Below the pieces are notes generated by a model. The model was not told where the DNA came from and made no database searches. It was given only the letters and a program-made list of their open reading frames with translations. This document shows positions 23,255-34,810 of a stretch of DNA of 64,000 bases, one piece after another. Both the position numbers and the translations under genes were made by a program. The stretch is from Cladopsammia gracilis (Eukaryota > Cnidaria > Anthozoa > Scleractinia > Dendrophylliidae). How positions within the stretch are numbered: position 1 is the stretch's first letter; each line of letters starts with the position of its first letter. Location of the stretch: NCBI GenBank assembly GCA_022457155.1, contig JAJGOT010000239.1, forward strand, positions 503,001 to 567,000, given 5' to 3'.

Positions 23255-25040
23255 TTAAGGTGTTTCCCTCCAGTTTCTGTGCAGCCGCACCGACCATTTT
23301 TAATCGGCCGTTTAACTAACTTTCCTTTATTGAATTAGTATGAAACTTACACAAAGTATTGTACAAAGTTTGAAGTTTATAATAGTGTAACAATTTTGTA
23401 AATCGGATTTAAAATTGCGGAGATAAACGAGAAACATCGAAATCACTTGAGTCTAAATTCCCAGCGATTGCGATGGCATCTAGAAAAATGAAAACTATTA
23501 CGATAAACTATGACATATGGCAAACAAAATATCTAAAAATTAGAAACTTTTGTCAAGCCGATTTTGAGTAAATCAGAAAAACATTTCGAACTTGTGATTT
23601 TGCATGTGTATGAGCACATCTACAAAATCCTCAATTAAGCTTATAAAAGTTTAATTTCTCAATCTCAAATTTACGTCAAAATGTGTGTTTATAGTATGAG
23701 ATGAAACTGTGAAAGTTTGAAAGCGTTTCTCGTTTTAGTTTTGGAGATTCGATTTTCTATAGGAAACCGTAGTTTTTTGACTGAGTTCTTGATATTGTAG
23801 TTTTAGCACATTTCTACATATTTCAAAAACCGCGAGATAGATTTTTTTAAAACTTTTATAGTCGTTTCTTTATAATATGAAGAACATTGTCTCGAAGTTT
23901 CATCTTGATTGAAACATTGCAACATGGTCAAATAAAATAATAAAGTTCACCTAAAACGCGATTGAGAAGTTGTGCTTTGATTGCACGGTTGAAGGCGCAC
24001 GTCGCAAAGACGCTTTAATTAATTCAGATGAAGTGTAACGCATTTCTGCGTGTTGAGAATTATGCAAATCGAGTTGACTTCTTTCTTTTCCCTACAATTC
24101 AAAATGTCGAGAGTGTCCAGTGCACGTCAAAGGCGAATGAAAAAACTGCTTTCAAATAAACGTCCCACTGAAATTCGTGGGAATGATAAAAATAACGTGG
24201 AACACAGTCCCTAAACATTACTCCGCAAAACATGACAGTCACGCAGAAATGCGTTGCGCTTCACCTGAATTAATTAATTAAAGCGTCTTTGCGCGCCTTC
24301 AACCGTGCAATCAAAACACAAAGTCTCAATCGCGTTTTGGGTGAACTTTATTATTTTATTTGACCATGTTGCAATGTTTCAATCAAGATGAAACTTCGAG
24401 AAAATGCTGTTCATATTATAAAGAAACGACTATAAAAGTTTGAAAAAAATCTACCTCGCGGTTGTTGAAATATATAGAAAAGCGCCAAAACTACAATATC
24501 AAGGACTCAGTCAAAAAACTATGGTTTCCTATAGAAAATCGAATCTCCAAAAATAAAACGAGAAACGCTTTCAAACTTTCATAGTTTCATTTCATACTAT
24601 AAACACACATTTTGGCGTAAATTTGAGATTGAGAAATTAAACTTTTATAAGCTTAATTGAGGATTTTGTAGATGTGCTCATACACATGCAAAATCACAAG
24701 TTCGAAATGTTTTTCTGATTTACTCAAAATCGGCTTGACAAAAGTTTCTAATTTTTAGATATTTTGTTTGCCATATGTCATAGTTTATCGTAATAGTTTT
24801 CATTTTTCTAGATGCCATCGCAATCGCTCGGAATTTAGACTCAAGTGATTTCAATGTTTCCCGTTTATCTCCGCAATTTTAAATCTGATTTACAAAATTG
24901 TTACAATCATATAAACTAACTTTAAACTAAGCACAATATTTTGTGTAAGTTTCATACTAATTCAATAAAGGAAAGTTAGTTAAACGGCCGCTTAAAAATG
25001 GTCGGTGCGGCTACATGGAAACTGGAGGGAAACACCTTAA
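23255..25040. repeat. 1.8-kb TTAA-bounded foldback
   Basis: Arms of about 800 bp each (23255-24052 and about 24240-25040) read as near-perfect reverse complements. The outer ends are TTAAGGTGTTTCCCTCCAGT and its complement, both bounded by TTAA. The central loop of about 190 bp is unrelated to either arm. No intact gene is inside. Confidence 0.85.
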
Positions 25041-25087
25041 TCATTGTACATAGTTTTTAGTTTTTAGTTTTTAATTCTTTGTAATTT

Positions 25088-25110
25088 CTGAAGAAGGCCG
25101 AAGGCAGAAA
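25088..25110 (+). ncRNA. Hammerhead-like core (weak)
   Basis: CTGAAGA, a short GGCC-GAA-GGC stem and GAAA, just after the 1.8-kb foldback. Same pattern as at 22333 but a poorer stem. Confidence 0.25.
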
Positions 25111-25171
25111 CGTTAAAACCAGTCAGGACCAGTAAGAAGTTCGCCCCATCGTTTTTTTTTTATTATACTTA

Positions 25172-25173
<2 letters not shown>

Positions 25174-25246
<73 letters not shown>
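25174..25246. repeat. (TA)n microsatellite
   Basis: Pure TA run of about 73 bp next to the small palindrome at 25247-25412. Confidence 0.95.
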
Positions 25247-25248
<2 letters not shown>

Positions 25249-25412
25249 TTCAAAATATGGAAATGAAGACAATAAACTCCTTGCCGATATTTCGTCTTTA
25301 TTATAAAAGACTTCGTCAGGGCAACTTCAGGGCCCTGACGAAGTCTTTTATAATAAAGACGAAATATCGGCAAGGAGTTTATTGTCTTTATTTCCATATT
25401 TTGAAGAATATT
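25247..25412. repeat. Palindrome with paired hammerhead-like cores
   Basis: Arms TTCTTCAAAATATGGAAATGA and its reverse complement enclose a GCAACTTCAGGGCC centre. Each arm holds CTGACGA - GTCTTT/AAAGAC stem - GAAA (plus strand 25335-25364, minus strand 25290-25319). Confidence 0.8.
25335..25364 (+). ncRNA. Hammerhead-like core with 6-bp stem II
   Basis: CTGACGA at 25335-25341, a stem-loop with the perfect 6-bp stem GTCTTT/AAAGAC, and GAAA at 25361-25364. This is the best match to the hammerhead core in the window. Stem III and the NUH cleavage site are not obvious downstream. Confidence 0.4.
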
Positions 25413-25459
25413 AATTAACATTTTGGAAGAAAGATCCAGACAAAGGATGTTTTTGAAAC

Positions 25460-25462
<3 letters not shown>

Positions 25463-25533
<71 letters not shown>
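25463..25533. repeat. (TA)n microsatellite
   Basis: TA run of about 70 bp ending in (GATA)n. Confidence 0.95.
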
Positions 25534-25535
<2 letters not shown>

Positions 25536-26982
25536 TAGATAGATAGGCTGAGCCTAACAGCGTAGCACTTTGAACAAACTTAACTAAGGTAAAACTTAAC
25601 TAAGTTGAAAGGTCGAAAGCACAATAATTAAAATTGACGACCGGGCTATTTTTTTTCAGTTTTAACAATTCTCAAAAACAGTAAGCTTAAGGCTTATTAC
25701 CCGACAGTCTGCACAGTACATTTAGACCGTACAAAAGTTCACAAAAACAACCTTTTTCTGTCTAGAATAACTAGTACGACTACTTTCCGAATAAAATACA
25801 GTTGTTGTTTGCCAAAAATTGCTCGAGAAACCACAGGTACCCCAAGCTCAAGTGATGTTTTTACGTTGTAATTTGAACATCGTGGTAACTGTTGCGTAAT
25901 AGCGAAATTATAAGGATTTGTATGGGGAAAATTCACTTCGAATTTGAGCGTAAAATTAGGAAGATATTGGAATAAAACTGGCTCACCTGAACTTCGATTT
26001 TCTTTGTGTGTTTACTTGTGTCTTGAGTGGTTCTTGGGGTCGTCTCGAAGCGATTCCAGCGAGTTTTAATTCAACTGTTTCTTCTTCCCTAAATGATATT
26101 AAAATCGGTTTACGGGCAAACGTTCTATTGAACAGTAAATTAACTGTTTGGTGAAAGCGATGACTACATTCATATTTAAATATATGAACGTTTCGTTGTC
26201 ATTGTCTTCAGGATTGTAATTATGTTTTAGCGATTAACAGTGAAGACTCGAAATGCCATAATTTTGTAAAAACAACATCATATATTTTATTAGAAAACTG
26301 AGCGGTGTGGCGTCGCCATCCATAAAAGCCATGTAGATGCATACGTTAATCGTTTCGGTATTGCGTTTACTAAGACAACATTTTGATCGTATTCACCGAT
26401 TCCGGTACTCAAATTCGTTGTTACTCGATTTAAAGAATAACCTATTGCTGAACTGTGTCATGACTGTTGTTGTATAGTTTAAATTGGGCTGTTTAGGGAC
26501 CTATTTATTGGCGCACTGGTTAACGATTTTTATTTTTTAATCGAGCCTTTTGGTAGTAAATATTTTAACCGATTTGTATAATATTTGAATTTAAAACAAT
26601 ATATCATTCTATTCTTAAAACCTCATTTTTAACCAAAATGACCGTAATTTTAGCATGCGAGGACAGCTTGTTCTCTTTATTTCGATAAAATAGTCCTATG
26701 AGATCTCAGGTTTTGTATCTACAAATTTCATGACAATCATTACCATGCAACTCGCTCCACAAAATGCTGGTAGAATGTAGTCTGATAATGCTGTGCTAAC
26801 GCATTTGTGTTAGTTATCGCACTAAAAGCGAAAGAGTGCAGCCAGACTATCTCCCATCTAAAAGCAATATGCCACCTAAAATTTCATTGACAAAAATCGA
26901 GTAATGAGAAACATACGGCTAGGGCAGTCAGTGATGTTTCCAACCACAACCTCTGACTTCGCATTTCATGTTATTTCGGTAT
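25534..26982. other. Intergenic, no gene seen
   Basis: AT-rich sequence without recognisable protein motifs, RNA genes or repeats with matches in the window. Confidence 0.5.
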
Positions 26983-27375
26983 GAACTTGGTGTATCCCTT
27001 ATTATTTTGTATTTAAACACTTAGTTTTTATTTCAGTAGTAAAAGAAGATAAAAACAGCAGAATGGAGAATCGAACCCGGGCCGTATGATCTGCTCTATG
27101 CACACTATCCACTACACCACCGAGGACTAGCTGCCGGAATCTGTAATTTTTATGAGATATAAGATAATATGCTGCTAGCCCAGACCATATATAAGAACTA
27201 ACCCTTTCGGTACACAGGAAATACTGGAATCAGTGCTTAAACCTAAATACTAAAATCGGTGCTTCAACCCTAGATAATGTAATCCGACCCTAAATTACAC
27301 TGCAGTATATCTAAATACATTACAATAAGGGATACATGAAGTACGATACATTATGATCAGGGATACACCAAGTAC
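26983..27375. mobile_element. 393-bp MITE with tRNA-like unit (inverted)
   Basis: Terminal inverted repeats GAACTTGGTGTATCCCT and AGGGATACACCAAGTAC match those of 14422-15810. The tRNA-like unit (B-box on the minus strand, GAATCGAACCCGG at about 27070) is in opposite orientation relative to the plus strand. This is the uninterrupted form of the family. Confidence 0.75.
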
Positions 27376-29830
27376 CTAGGGTTATTTCAGCAATCCTCCC
27401 TTGTCCTACCTTGCTTGAATGACAAAGTTCTTTCTTTCTTTCTTCTTTGACCTCATGTGTTCGCCATTGAAATTTTATGTTCACCAGACTGAACACAAAC
27501 GTCATGTTAGATCGTGTGCACCGTTTGTAGACGTCTGAATAGATCCACTTAAGACCTTTCCAATACTTCGTAGCCAGGGCATAAGTTTTCTCTCGACCAG
27601 TGGCGAGGGGAATCCTTAGTTTCGGTCTCGGTTGCGGTTTGGTATTTCGTTCTTTCTCTGGTTTCGAGCCAACTACTTCTCCCTTCATCGTGTTTCATAA
27701 CAGAGCTTTTTCCTCTACAAATTTGGCCAAGTGTGAAAAGGTTGGTTCCGTGCCAGATAAGATCATTGAGCCAGCTTTATTTAAACTGCAGATACATAGG
27801 AAAGGGTTGTATGGGTTTCGGATAAAACAATTTTCACATCTTTATACAAACGATTCAAATACGCGAGTTGACCAGTTATCGGCCTTGTTAAAAATACTAC
27901 TCTCGCGGTTGTAACACCTTCCTCGAGCCGTAAAGCTATAAATTAAATATAATGAAACTGAAAGAATAAAATAGAAAGCTCTACAGTTATGACTGCTGTG
28001 GGGTATTCTACATTTGTAACTTGAAGAATTAAAATAAAAGTTTGAGATGTCATGATGTCAGCGGGTGACCAGCCAATATATTCCACTCTGACCAAACCTT
28101 GTATCGGGAACGGTTAGTTTGACGGCTTCAAATGTGACAGGCCGTTGCTTCTCTGTTGCTTCTCTTCTGCTGCATGCTGGGATGTGTAATTTTGACAGAG
28201 GTTTTGGCTGAACAGTATTGTAACTGGACATAAACGGAGAAAGAGTCAGCTGTAAACCGGGTCGTGTTAAAACTAATAGACCATCACGGTTTTTGGCGCC
28301 ATTTTGGCGGACTTCGAGACTCTGAAACTCCGTTCAAATTTTTCGGATCTTGACTAAGAATACATCCATTAAAAAGTATTTTTCATGAGATTCTTTTCGT
28401 GAAATACAGTGAACAAAACCAAATTATTACAGCCACAAACAAAATTTCAAAACTTCACATAAACCCTTGTAATCAAAACTACAAATTTGCCGCGAAATTA
28501 CAAGTGACATGGGAAGATTTCTATTTCAGTTTTTACAAACGTTGTAGCGTTTGTAATGATCTAATTTTCGATCCGTTTAATAACATAGATAAGATGCACA
28601 AAAATAACTTTAAATTTTGGAAGTCCGTCGATGTGTTGTGGAGTTACGGAGGTTCAAATTCGGCCAAAATCCCACACATTTACTGTAATTGTAGCTATTT
28701 TTGCCCCCCAACCGACATGGCTCCAAAAACCGTCTATTAAATATTATCGGCATTAAAGTAAACAACAACAACACACTTTATTAAACAAATATTGTCGATT
28801 TAAATAGTACCTACCCACAAATAGTTGAAAAACTAGTCGAGGCGGGTGGGTATAATTAAGTTAGGCTTATTACGAGGGTTCAGATTACAGCAGTTCAGAT
28901 TACCTACAATTCAGATCACCCCCATTATGAGCCATGCCATGAGTGCTCATTATAAATGCAAAGTTTACTATATTTTTCTTTTGCCAACAAATTCGGAAGG
29001 GAGTGTCTGTAGTATCTGTAGCGTCTTGTTTTGTTTAGTACCAACATTTAGCTAATACGTTTTGAGTAAAGGGGAAAAAAGACCTTTTTCTGGCTGCATA
29101 CTGACAATTCTAAAATCCTCGCAAAACTCGAGCGAAAATGGCATGACAACTTTGACTGAAGTTACATGTAACTTAACCTGTATTACGTGCACGTTAATAA
29201 ACATTTTATTGAACTATAGCTTGCTCGGTCCGTGTTAGTAAAAATATTAGTCTTGTTATTGTCTTTTTTTGCTGACAGTCGCTTTAGTCCCCGTCTCTTG
29301 CACTGAACAAATTAGTCGATAACATCTGTGTATATATCTCTCAGGATTTTGTTCAATTTTTAATATCGTTAATATTTGTGATTTGAGGATTTACATATCT
29401 CTGCGTTAACTGAGGCCAACTGTAAAAGATATACCGATTAAGAACTGATCTCGATGAATCGTGTTTATGGATCTGAAATCATATGTTAAAAAGAAAACCA
29501 ATTTTGTAAAGTAGAACCCTTTTCCTGCGAAATTGCTTTTCCGTTGGCACTCGAACTAAATGTCATTATCGTGACTTAGCATTATAACTAGAATAACATA
29601 AAAGCCAAACAGATAAAAACTGAAAGTGGGAAAAAAGCCTTGCAATTATATAATAATGACTTTTGTTTCGAGGTATCTAATATCAGTCTCAGACGTCCAA
29701 CAAATTTATGTTTTGTTCGAAAAATTATTATGGTGAATAAAATGTCCACGAAACGTCAATATGTTATATCTTCCGCTTTATTGTAAATTAACCAAGTCTA
29801 ATTTGGAACGGTTCAGTTCACGGCTCCAAG
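27376..29830. other. Intergenic, no gene recognised
   Basis: Open frames of about 100-120 codons occur (27600-27914 +, 28399-28740 +, 27320-27688 -), but none shows a known motif, a convincing start or splice context. The insertion site of the large element is at 29831. Confidence 0.5.
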
Positions 29831-29836
29831 TATGGC
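29831..29836 (+). repeat. Target site duplication, left (TATGGC)
   Basis: TATGGC immediately precedes the terminal AG of the left TIR and recurs directly after the right TIR at 50130-50135. Six-bp duplications are the rule for Polintons. Confidence 0.95.
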
Positions 29837-30116
29837 AGTAGGTGGTAAAAGCAACTTCTGAGACACCCTCAAATTCCCCCTGAATTTCACACAAACATTT
29901 CAAACTCAACAAATCTCAAAAAATCCAACAATTTCCGCCTGTTTTCACACAACTCACAAACTTTTCAAATCTGCTCAAACTCATCAGAATTGTGTGGATT
30001 CTGTTGATTTGGACTGATAAAAAATAATTTGTGAATTGTTGAAATCTACAGGGAATATTTGTGTGAAATTCAGGGGGAATTTGAGGGTGTCTCAGAAGTT
30101 GCTTTTACCACCTACT
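29837..30116 (+). repeat. Left terminal hairpin (59-bp arms, 162-bp loop)
   Basis: Arm AGTAGGTGGTAAAAGCAACT... to CACACAAA (29837-29895) is the reverse complement of 30058-30116. The loop 29896-30057 contains TTTCCGCCTGTTTTCACAC. The same loop occurs in the same direction at 49909-50070. Confidence 0.93.
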
Positions 30117-30247
30117 ACGCTAAAATGACCACAAGAAAAAATCTTGAAATTTGCCAATTTCAAGATTTCCCCGCTGAATTTCCACACAAAATCAAATCTT
30201 GAAATTGTCCATTTTCAAGATTTCTCCGCTGTATTTCCGCACAAAAA
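29837..30247 (+). repeat. Left terminal inverted repeat (411 bp)
   Basis: Matches the reverse complement of 49719-50129 in its inner 131 bp (one mismatch seen) and in the arms of its terminal hairpin. The outer 280 bp (29837-30116) form a hairpin: 59-bp arms 29837-29895 and 30058-30116 around a 162-bp loop. The loop is in the same, not inverted, orientation as the right-end loop. The inner 131 bp hold two units of about 63 bp, each with a stem-loop (AATCTTGAAATT / AATTTCAAGATT). The PolB stop codon lies exactly at the inner edge. Confidence 0.93.
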
Positions 30248-33200
30248 TCAATCCTTTTCCAAAATTTCACGTTCATTCAGGGAGAATATTTCCCACAGTC
30301 TCCAATGCCCCAACGCCAGCGTATCAATTCCATTGCCCAAAATCACTCTTTTGTCATCTTCTGCACTCAACGCAATTTTGGTCATATTTTCCGTAAACAA
30401 ATGATGCCCTCTGCTGCGAAAAATAGTTTGCCTCCTGAGTTGCTTTTGTTTTGTCCTCAAACATTTCACAAAATTTTCATGCCTCAAACTTTTCCTGATC
30501 ATGCATTTTTTCACTCCTTTTGCCTTTTGTTCCCCCCTGGTTTCTGCATTCTCCTCAATCAGGAGAGAATACAGTTTCGGCCTCAGGGCGACAAATTCTG
30601 TCAAAATGGCACCTCCACATTCATTTTTCATCAACCCAATCTTTTTCTTGTTCCCCGGCACGATTGGCATTCCATTCAACACTGCCGGATGCTCTGGGGA
30701 AAAATCATTTGTGTCAAACCATTCTGCCACATCCCCCGCAATGTCCGCAAAGAAATCTTCCGTTTCAATCTCCAGCACCAAAGAATCTGTGTCGGTATAC
30801 AGGAGAGAAACATTTTCCCACTTTTTCTTCACATATTCATAGTGAAATTCATACATCAACAGTTTGGACAAATCCAAGATTGTCATCCCAACAAAGATGG
30901 GTTTTGACATAACCACTCGAGTTTTCCTCATCTTGACTGCAATCAGAAATTCATCGAAAATTTTCACATCGGCGAAGTTGCATTTGCTCACCAGCTTTTC
31001 TGCTCTTTCCGCATCTTTCACCAGTTCAATCGTGACTCGATTTCTCAGGTTTTCCATGGTTTTCCCAAAGACTGAGTTGTTCATTAGCTTGAAGAAATCT
31101 TTTTCAAATTTTGTTTTTGCCTTGGATTTCAGGGCAGTGTTTTTATCAATATAACATTTCATAAATGCTGCTTCTTCAAATTTGATTCCTCTCCTGATCT
31201 TTTTCAACTTCATTCCCTGGGAAAGATAAAACGCCAAATTGCGCCCATGTAAAACCATGCCTTCTTTGTCCTCCAGATTTTGCGTGAGTTTTTCAATCCC
31301 ACCCAGCGACAGTTTTTCCGGAGCCAGGGGAAAATCATTGTGATCATCATGCAATTCTGGGGGATAAACGAGATCAACTTCAAGAATGCAACCTTGACCT
31401 TCTGTTTTCACAAACTTTTCCCAGTTTTCCAAATCTTCCTCATTCATCCACTGGAATTTCCCAACTGGAAGAGGCTGCGACATGGCCCATCCATAAAGAT
31501 TGTTGGCGTCTAAATAAACCAGGAAACGAGATGGCTCATTTGGATTGAAATTCTCCATATATGAATTGTTTGCTTTTGCAAATCGTTTGAATGCATTTGC
31601 GTTTCCTCCCCTGACTCCTTTTTCAATCATCAACAACTGTTCCACATCATACAAAAGTTCCAACTTCACTCCTGTCACTTTCAGCATTGCATCCCAAGCT
31701 AACCCAGGGGTGGTGAAATAGTGCGCGGGATCCAGTTCATAATTTTCTTCGCAAAGTTTTCTGAAACTTTCCATGACATCTGCAAGCAGTAGCACATCCG
31801 TTTTCAAATAAAGATCGTGAAATTCGCCCATATTTTCCAATTCAAATTCTTCCCAAACTTTTTTGGCATGGGCAAAATCTTCATCTGAGATTTTTCCTGA
31901 TTTAATCTGGAAAAAAATGCGGTCTTTTTCGGTAATTTTTGCCCAAATTTGCCAAATCCTGTCATGAAATCATAGGGGAAGACTCCTTTTCGCCGCATCA
32001 AATCGCTTTTCTCACCAAAAAATCTGGTGATTTCTTTCAATTCTTCTTTGGGGAGATTTTTTGCCAGCGAATCCAATCCTGCCAGCGTGAATTTGAAGGA
32101 ATCCAAAAATCGAATTTCATGTTTCACTGAAAATTCTTTCCCTTTCTCCTCATTCCATTCTTTTTTCAACTCAAATTTCAGGGAAAAGGAAATATATTTC
32201 TCCTCATTGTTGGGAATACATGTCACGCCCAAAACTTCATCCATTGTCCCCAAAGCTCGCACAAAAAGATGAGCGTCATAATTTTGCAGATTGTGAAAAA
32301 ACACAGGGGTAAATTTTGGCCTTTGAAACTTCAGATTGCAAGATTGATGCGCTGCTCCCCTGAATTTTCCTGAGAAGTGGCAGTGATCCCTCACCTTGGA
32401 CAGACTTTTTTCCCCGAATTCTTCTCGACACAACCAACACACCTCCGCTTCTCGAAATGATTTCCATTCTTGGTTTGTCAGGGGAATCATTTCCTTTTTC
32501 GGTAAATTCAAGTGAGCTTCTCTCACCCTGGAAATCAATTCCCGAATGAACTCTCTGGGAAGTTTTTCACTTTCATCTTTTGCTCTCTTCAACACAGGTT
32601 CCATTTGCAAAAACGGGGAAACGAGATGAAACGCAAATCCGCAGGGAATATGTTCATGCGTTTTTTGAGTTCCTCCCAGCGGTTTCAAAATTGACTCAAA
32701 ATCTGTATATCCAACAACAGGAAGATGCATCATTTTTTCAAAGTTTTTGAAGGAACAAGTTCCTCCTGGAAGTTCAATTCTCGCGGCCTCAAAGTCTCCG
32801 CAAATGGTTTTGTGTTTCTCCAGACTTTCTACTCTGGGAAATGAATTGAGGCATCTTTTGCAGAAAAATCTTTCATGCCCATTTCGCGAAACTTGAGAAG
32901 ATGCAAGGCGGGAGAAATTTTTCACCAGACAGAAGTGCGTTTTGAATTCTTTTGTTAGCAGAATCAAATCCACATGAAGTTTCTTTTCTTCCTTGGTGAT
33001 TCTCAGGGGAAAAACAAATCCATTCCAGCCAAAAACATTCACTGAAATGTCAGGATTTTTGGTCTCAAAAAACTTGATTTTTTCCACGGCCATGGGAAAT
33101 TCACAACCGTCCCAATTCATTTCTTCCGTTTGTTCTCGCAAATCCGGTGTGATTCTTTCCGGATGAACCTTGACCATATTTGCGGCTCTGCCCAAGCACC

Positions 33201-34083
33201 ATTTGAAACACATTTCATCTTCATTTTGCGTGTTGATCACGGCTTTTTTGTTTGCCAAATCAGCAGGCAGTTCAATCCATCCAGATCCTCGCAGGGGGTT
33301 CCAGCGCACAAAATGAATTTCCAAACGCAAAACTCTTTCAAAAACCCAATTTGATCCTCTGCGATTGAAATTTTCCAAATTTTCAATCATTTCTCTTTCC
33401 ATTTCATCCAAAATCTCTGGGTTGTTTCCCAAATTTATTTTCTGCTGGGAATGGAAAAATGGATTTTCAATCACTTCCTCCCCAGAAACCAAATCGGTTT
33501 GGAACATTTCCACATTCAAAACGCATCTCACTCTTGTTTGTGGATTTTCTCGCAGGAGCCTGAGAACCAACCATCTTGCTCTCCGGAAAAACTCTTGGGG
33601 AGAAATGGAATCATCTCCTTGAATAAAAAATTGTCTCGCGAATCCTCGCAAAGCGGATTGCCCTTCTTCCACGGCAAGTCTCTGTTCCCACAATCTTCTG
33701 ACTTGTTCTTTCAATCTTTCCACTGCGGGATTGGCTCTTCTCCGAACATCCGCGTCATCCACACTTTCCAACCAATTTGTCCAATCGATAACCGTATCTA
33801 CATTTTCTTCAATCGCTCTGGGAATGACTCTGGGGGGAACAATTCTTCTTTCCGGAAGCAAAAAAGGCACATCAATTTCTGGATTTTCGTCATCTAGGTT
33901 GGCTCGTCTTTTTCGAGTTTTTGGCTGATTTTTTCCCCCTCCTTGCCAAAGATTTTCAACTAAAAATTTCATTAAGTCATTTTTCTTCAATCGCGACCAA
34001 CCTCGCAAATTTGTCGATCGCGCAAATGATTGCCATGCAGCTAAAGACATTTTTAATGGAGAAAAAAAATCTTTTTTCCCCAT
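30248..34083 (-). pseudogene. polB: Protein-primed family B DNA polymerase, frameshifted
   Basis: Replicative polymerase expected to copy the linear element by protein priming. Two overlapping minus frames encode it. The upstream frame (34083 to 31804, 759 codons) has a basic SAP-like N-terminus (about residues 20-50), a C2-H-C finger (CKRC...HKTIC, about 410-432), the exonuclease motif YTDFES (about 458), an inserted DHCHF-x-GKFRGAAH zinc/HNH-like block (about 550-590) and the NLQNYDAHLF motif (about 605). The downstream frame (31840 to 30248, 530 codons) has motif A DANNLYGWAMSQPLP, motif B NNSVFGKTMEN and motif C YTDTDSL (about residue 347). The family needs both parts in one chain. The break maps to an A-run (T-run on the plus strand, 31891-31895), consistent with a 1-bp loss or a sequencing error. 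The stop codon abuts the TIR. Alternative start at Met12 (TTAAAAATG). Confidence 0.93.
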
Positions 34084-34091
34084 TTAAAATG
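34081..34091. promoter_or_regulatory. Divergent start-codon core CATTTAAAATG
   Basis: The PolB start (minus, 34083) and the HTH gene start (plus, 34089) are separated by only five bases, TTAAA. One 11-bp sequence therefore provides both AUGs and the TTTAAA core for each strand. Either the transcripts are leaderless or overlapping, or one gene uses a downstream start (PolB Met12). Confidence 0.6.
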
Positions 34092-34601
34092 AAGTTTTCA
34101 ATTCAGGAAGTGAGCGAAGCGAACCCCGGAGGGGAAGGACAAGAAAAGCAAACTTTTTTCACATTCAAAGAAGCCAGCGAAAAAACGGGGCTTCCCTCCA
34201 AAACGATTTTGCGAGTTCTCAAATCGGGCAACACTAAATATACCAGAAGAACCGATCAAAAAGTGTTCTGGATTCAGGAGGAAGAAGACACACCGTTCAT
34301 CCAGATTGATGGAGAAGATTTTTTCACCGCAGAGGAAATTCGGGAACGATTTGGGTTATCACGCACAGTTTTTTTCAATCAACTCTGCAAGAAAAAAACT
34401 CATTTTCTGGATTCAGGGGAAAAATCGCACGAAGTCACTTGGGTTTCTCCCAGATTGCAAGAATTCATCTATCTCATGAAAAAGAAAGCTGCATTGGAAA
34501 CGGCGATGCACGCGCACCCCAAAAAAGGGCTTTATAAACATCATAACCTCTGCCAGGCTGAGATGAACGACGCCCTTGTGGATTTGCAAAATGCGTTTTG
34601 A
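34089..34601 (+). CDS. HTH (NUMOD1-like) protein 1, 170 aa
   Basis: Predicted DNA-binding protein. Two tandem modules of a NUMOD1-like helix-turn-helix are visible: about residues 23-60 (FFTFKEASEKTGLPSKTILR followed by VLKSGNTKYTRRTDQKVFWI) and 75-115 (FFTAEEIRERFGLSRTVFFN then QLCKKKTHFL). The same module recurs in the genes at 35937 and 38086. The ATG at 34089 is chosen because it sits in TTTAAAATG like the virion genes; the frame is open further upstream but antisense to PolB. Residues 8-13 (VSEANP) come from the dispersed GCGAAGC repeat. Being divergent from PolB, it could be an early regulator or a repeat-array-binding protein; this is inference. Confidence 0.75.
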   Translation: MKFSIQEVSEANPGGEGQEKQTFFTFKEASEKTGLPSKTILRVLKSGNTKYTRRTDQKVFWIQEEEDTPFIQIDGEDFFTAEEIRERFGLSRTVFFNQLCKKKTHFLDSGEKSHEVTWVSPRLQEFIYLMKKKAALETAMHAHPKKGLYKHHNLCQAEMNDALVDLQNAF

Positions 34602-34624
34602 ATTTTTTCTTCATTGGAGAAAAA

Positions 34625-34810
34625 ATGTCAGGTGAAAACAAATCCACTCCTCCGAAAGAGGCTGAAAAAATCAAAGAGGAAACGGACTGTGAAAAAGCGT
34701 GTGACGCAGAAAGAAACTTCCAAAAAGCGGTTGACATGGCCACTGGTTTTCTCCCAGTCCGATCGGAAGAGGATCGCAAGTTCATGGAAAAATGGATTTT
34801 CGCGATTTAA
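34625..34810 (+). CDS. Small hydrophilic protein, 61 aa
   Basis: Begins MSGENKSTPPKEAEK and is rich in Lys/Glu with two Cys (CEKACDAE). It is probably helical in its second half. No family recognised. It starts 23 bp after HTH protein 1 and its last 19 bases overlap the start of the 222-aa gene, so it reads as the middle gene of a three-gene early-type cluster. The upstream context is GAGAAAAATG, without the TAAAATG signature of virion genes. Confidence 0.6.
   Translation: MSGENKSTPPKEAEKIKEETDCEKACDAERNFQKAVDMATGFLPVRSEEDRKFMEKWIFAI

Noticed and set aside
27320..28740. ORFs of 104-122 codons left of the insertion
   Set aside because: No motif, no splice or start context, and no similarity to anything recognised.
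30305..33928. Several plus-strand ORFs of 60-200 codons over PolB
   Set aside because: They are antisense shadows of the polymerase and have no recognisable motifs.
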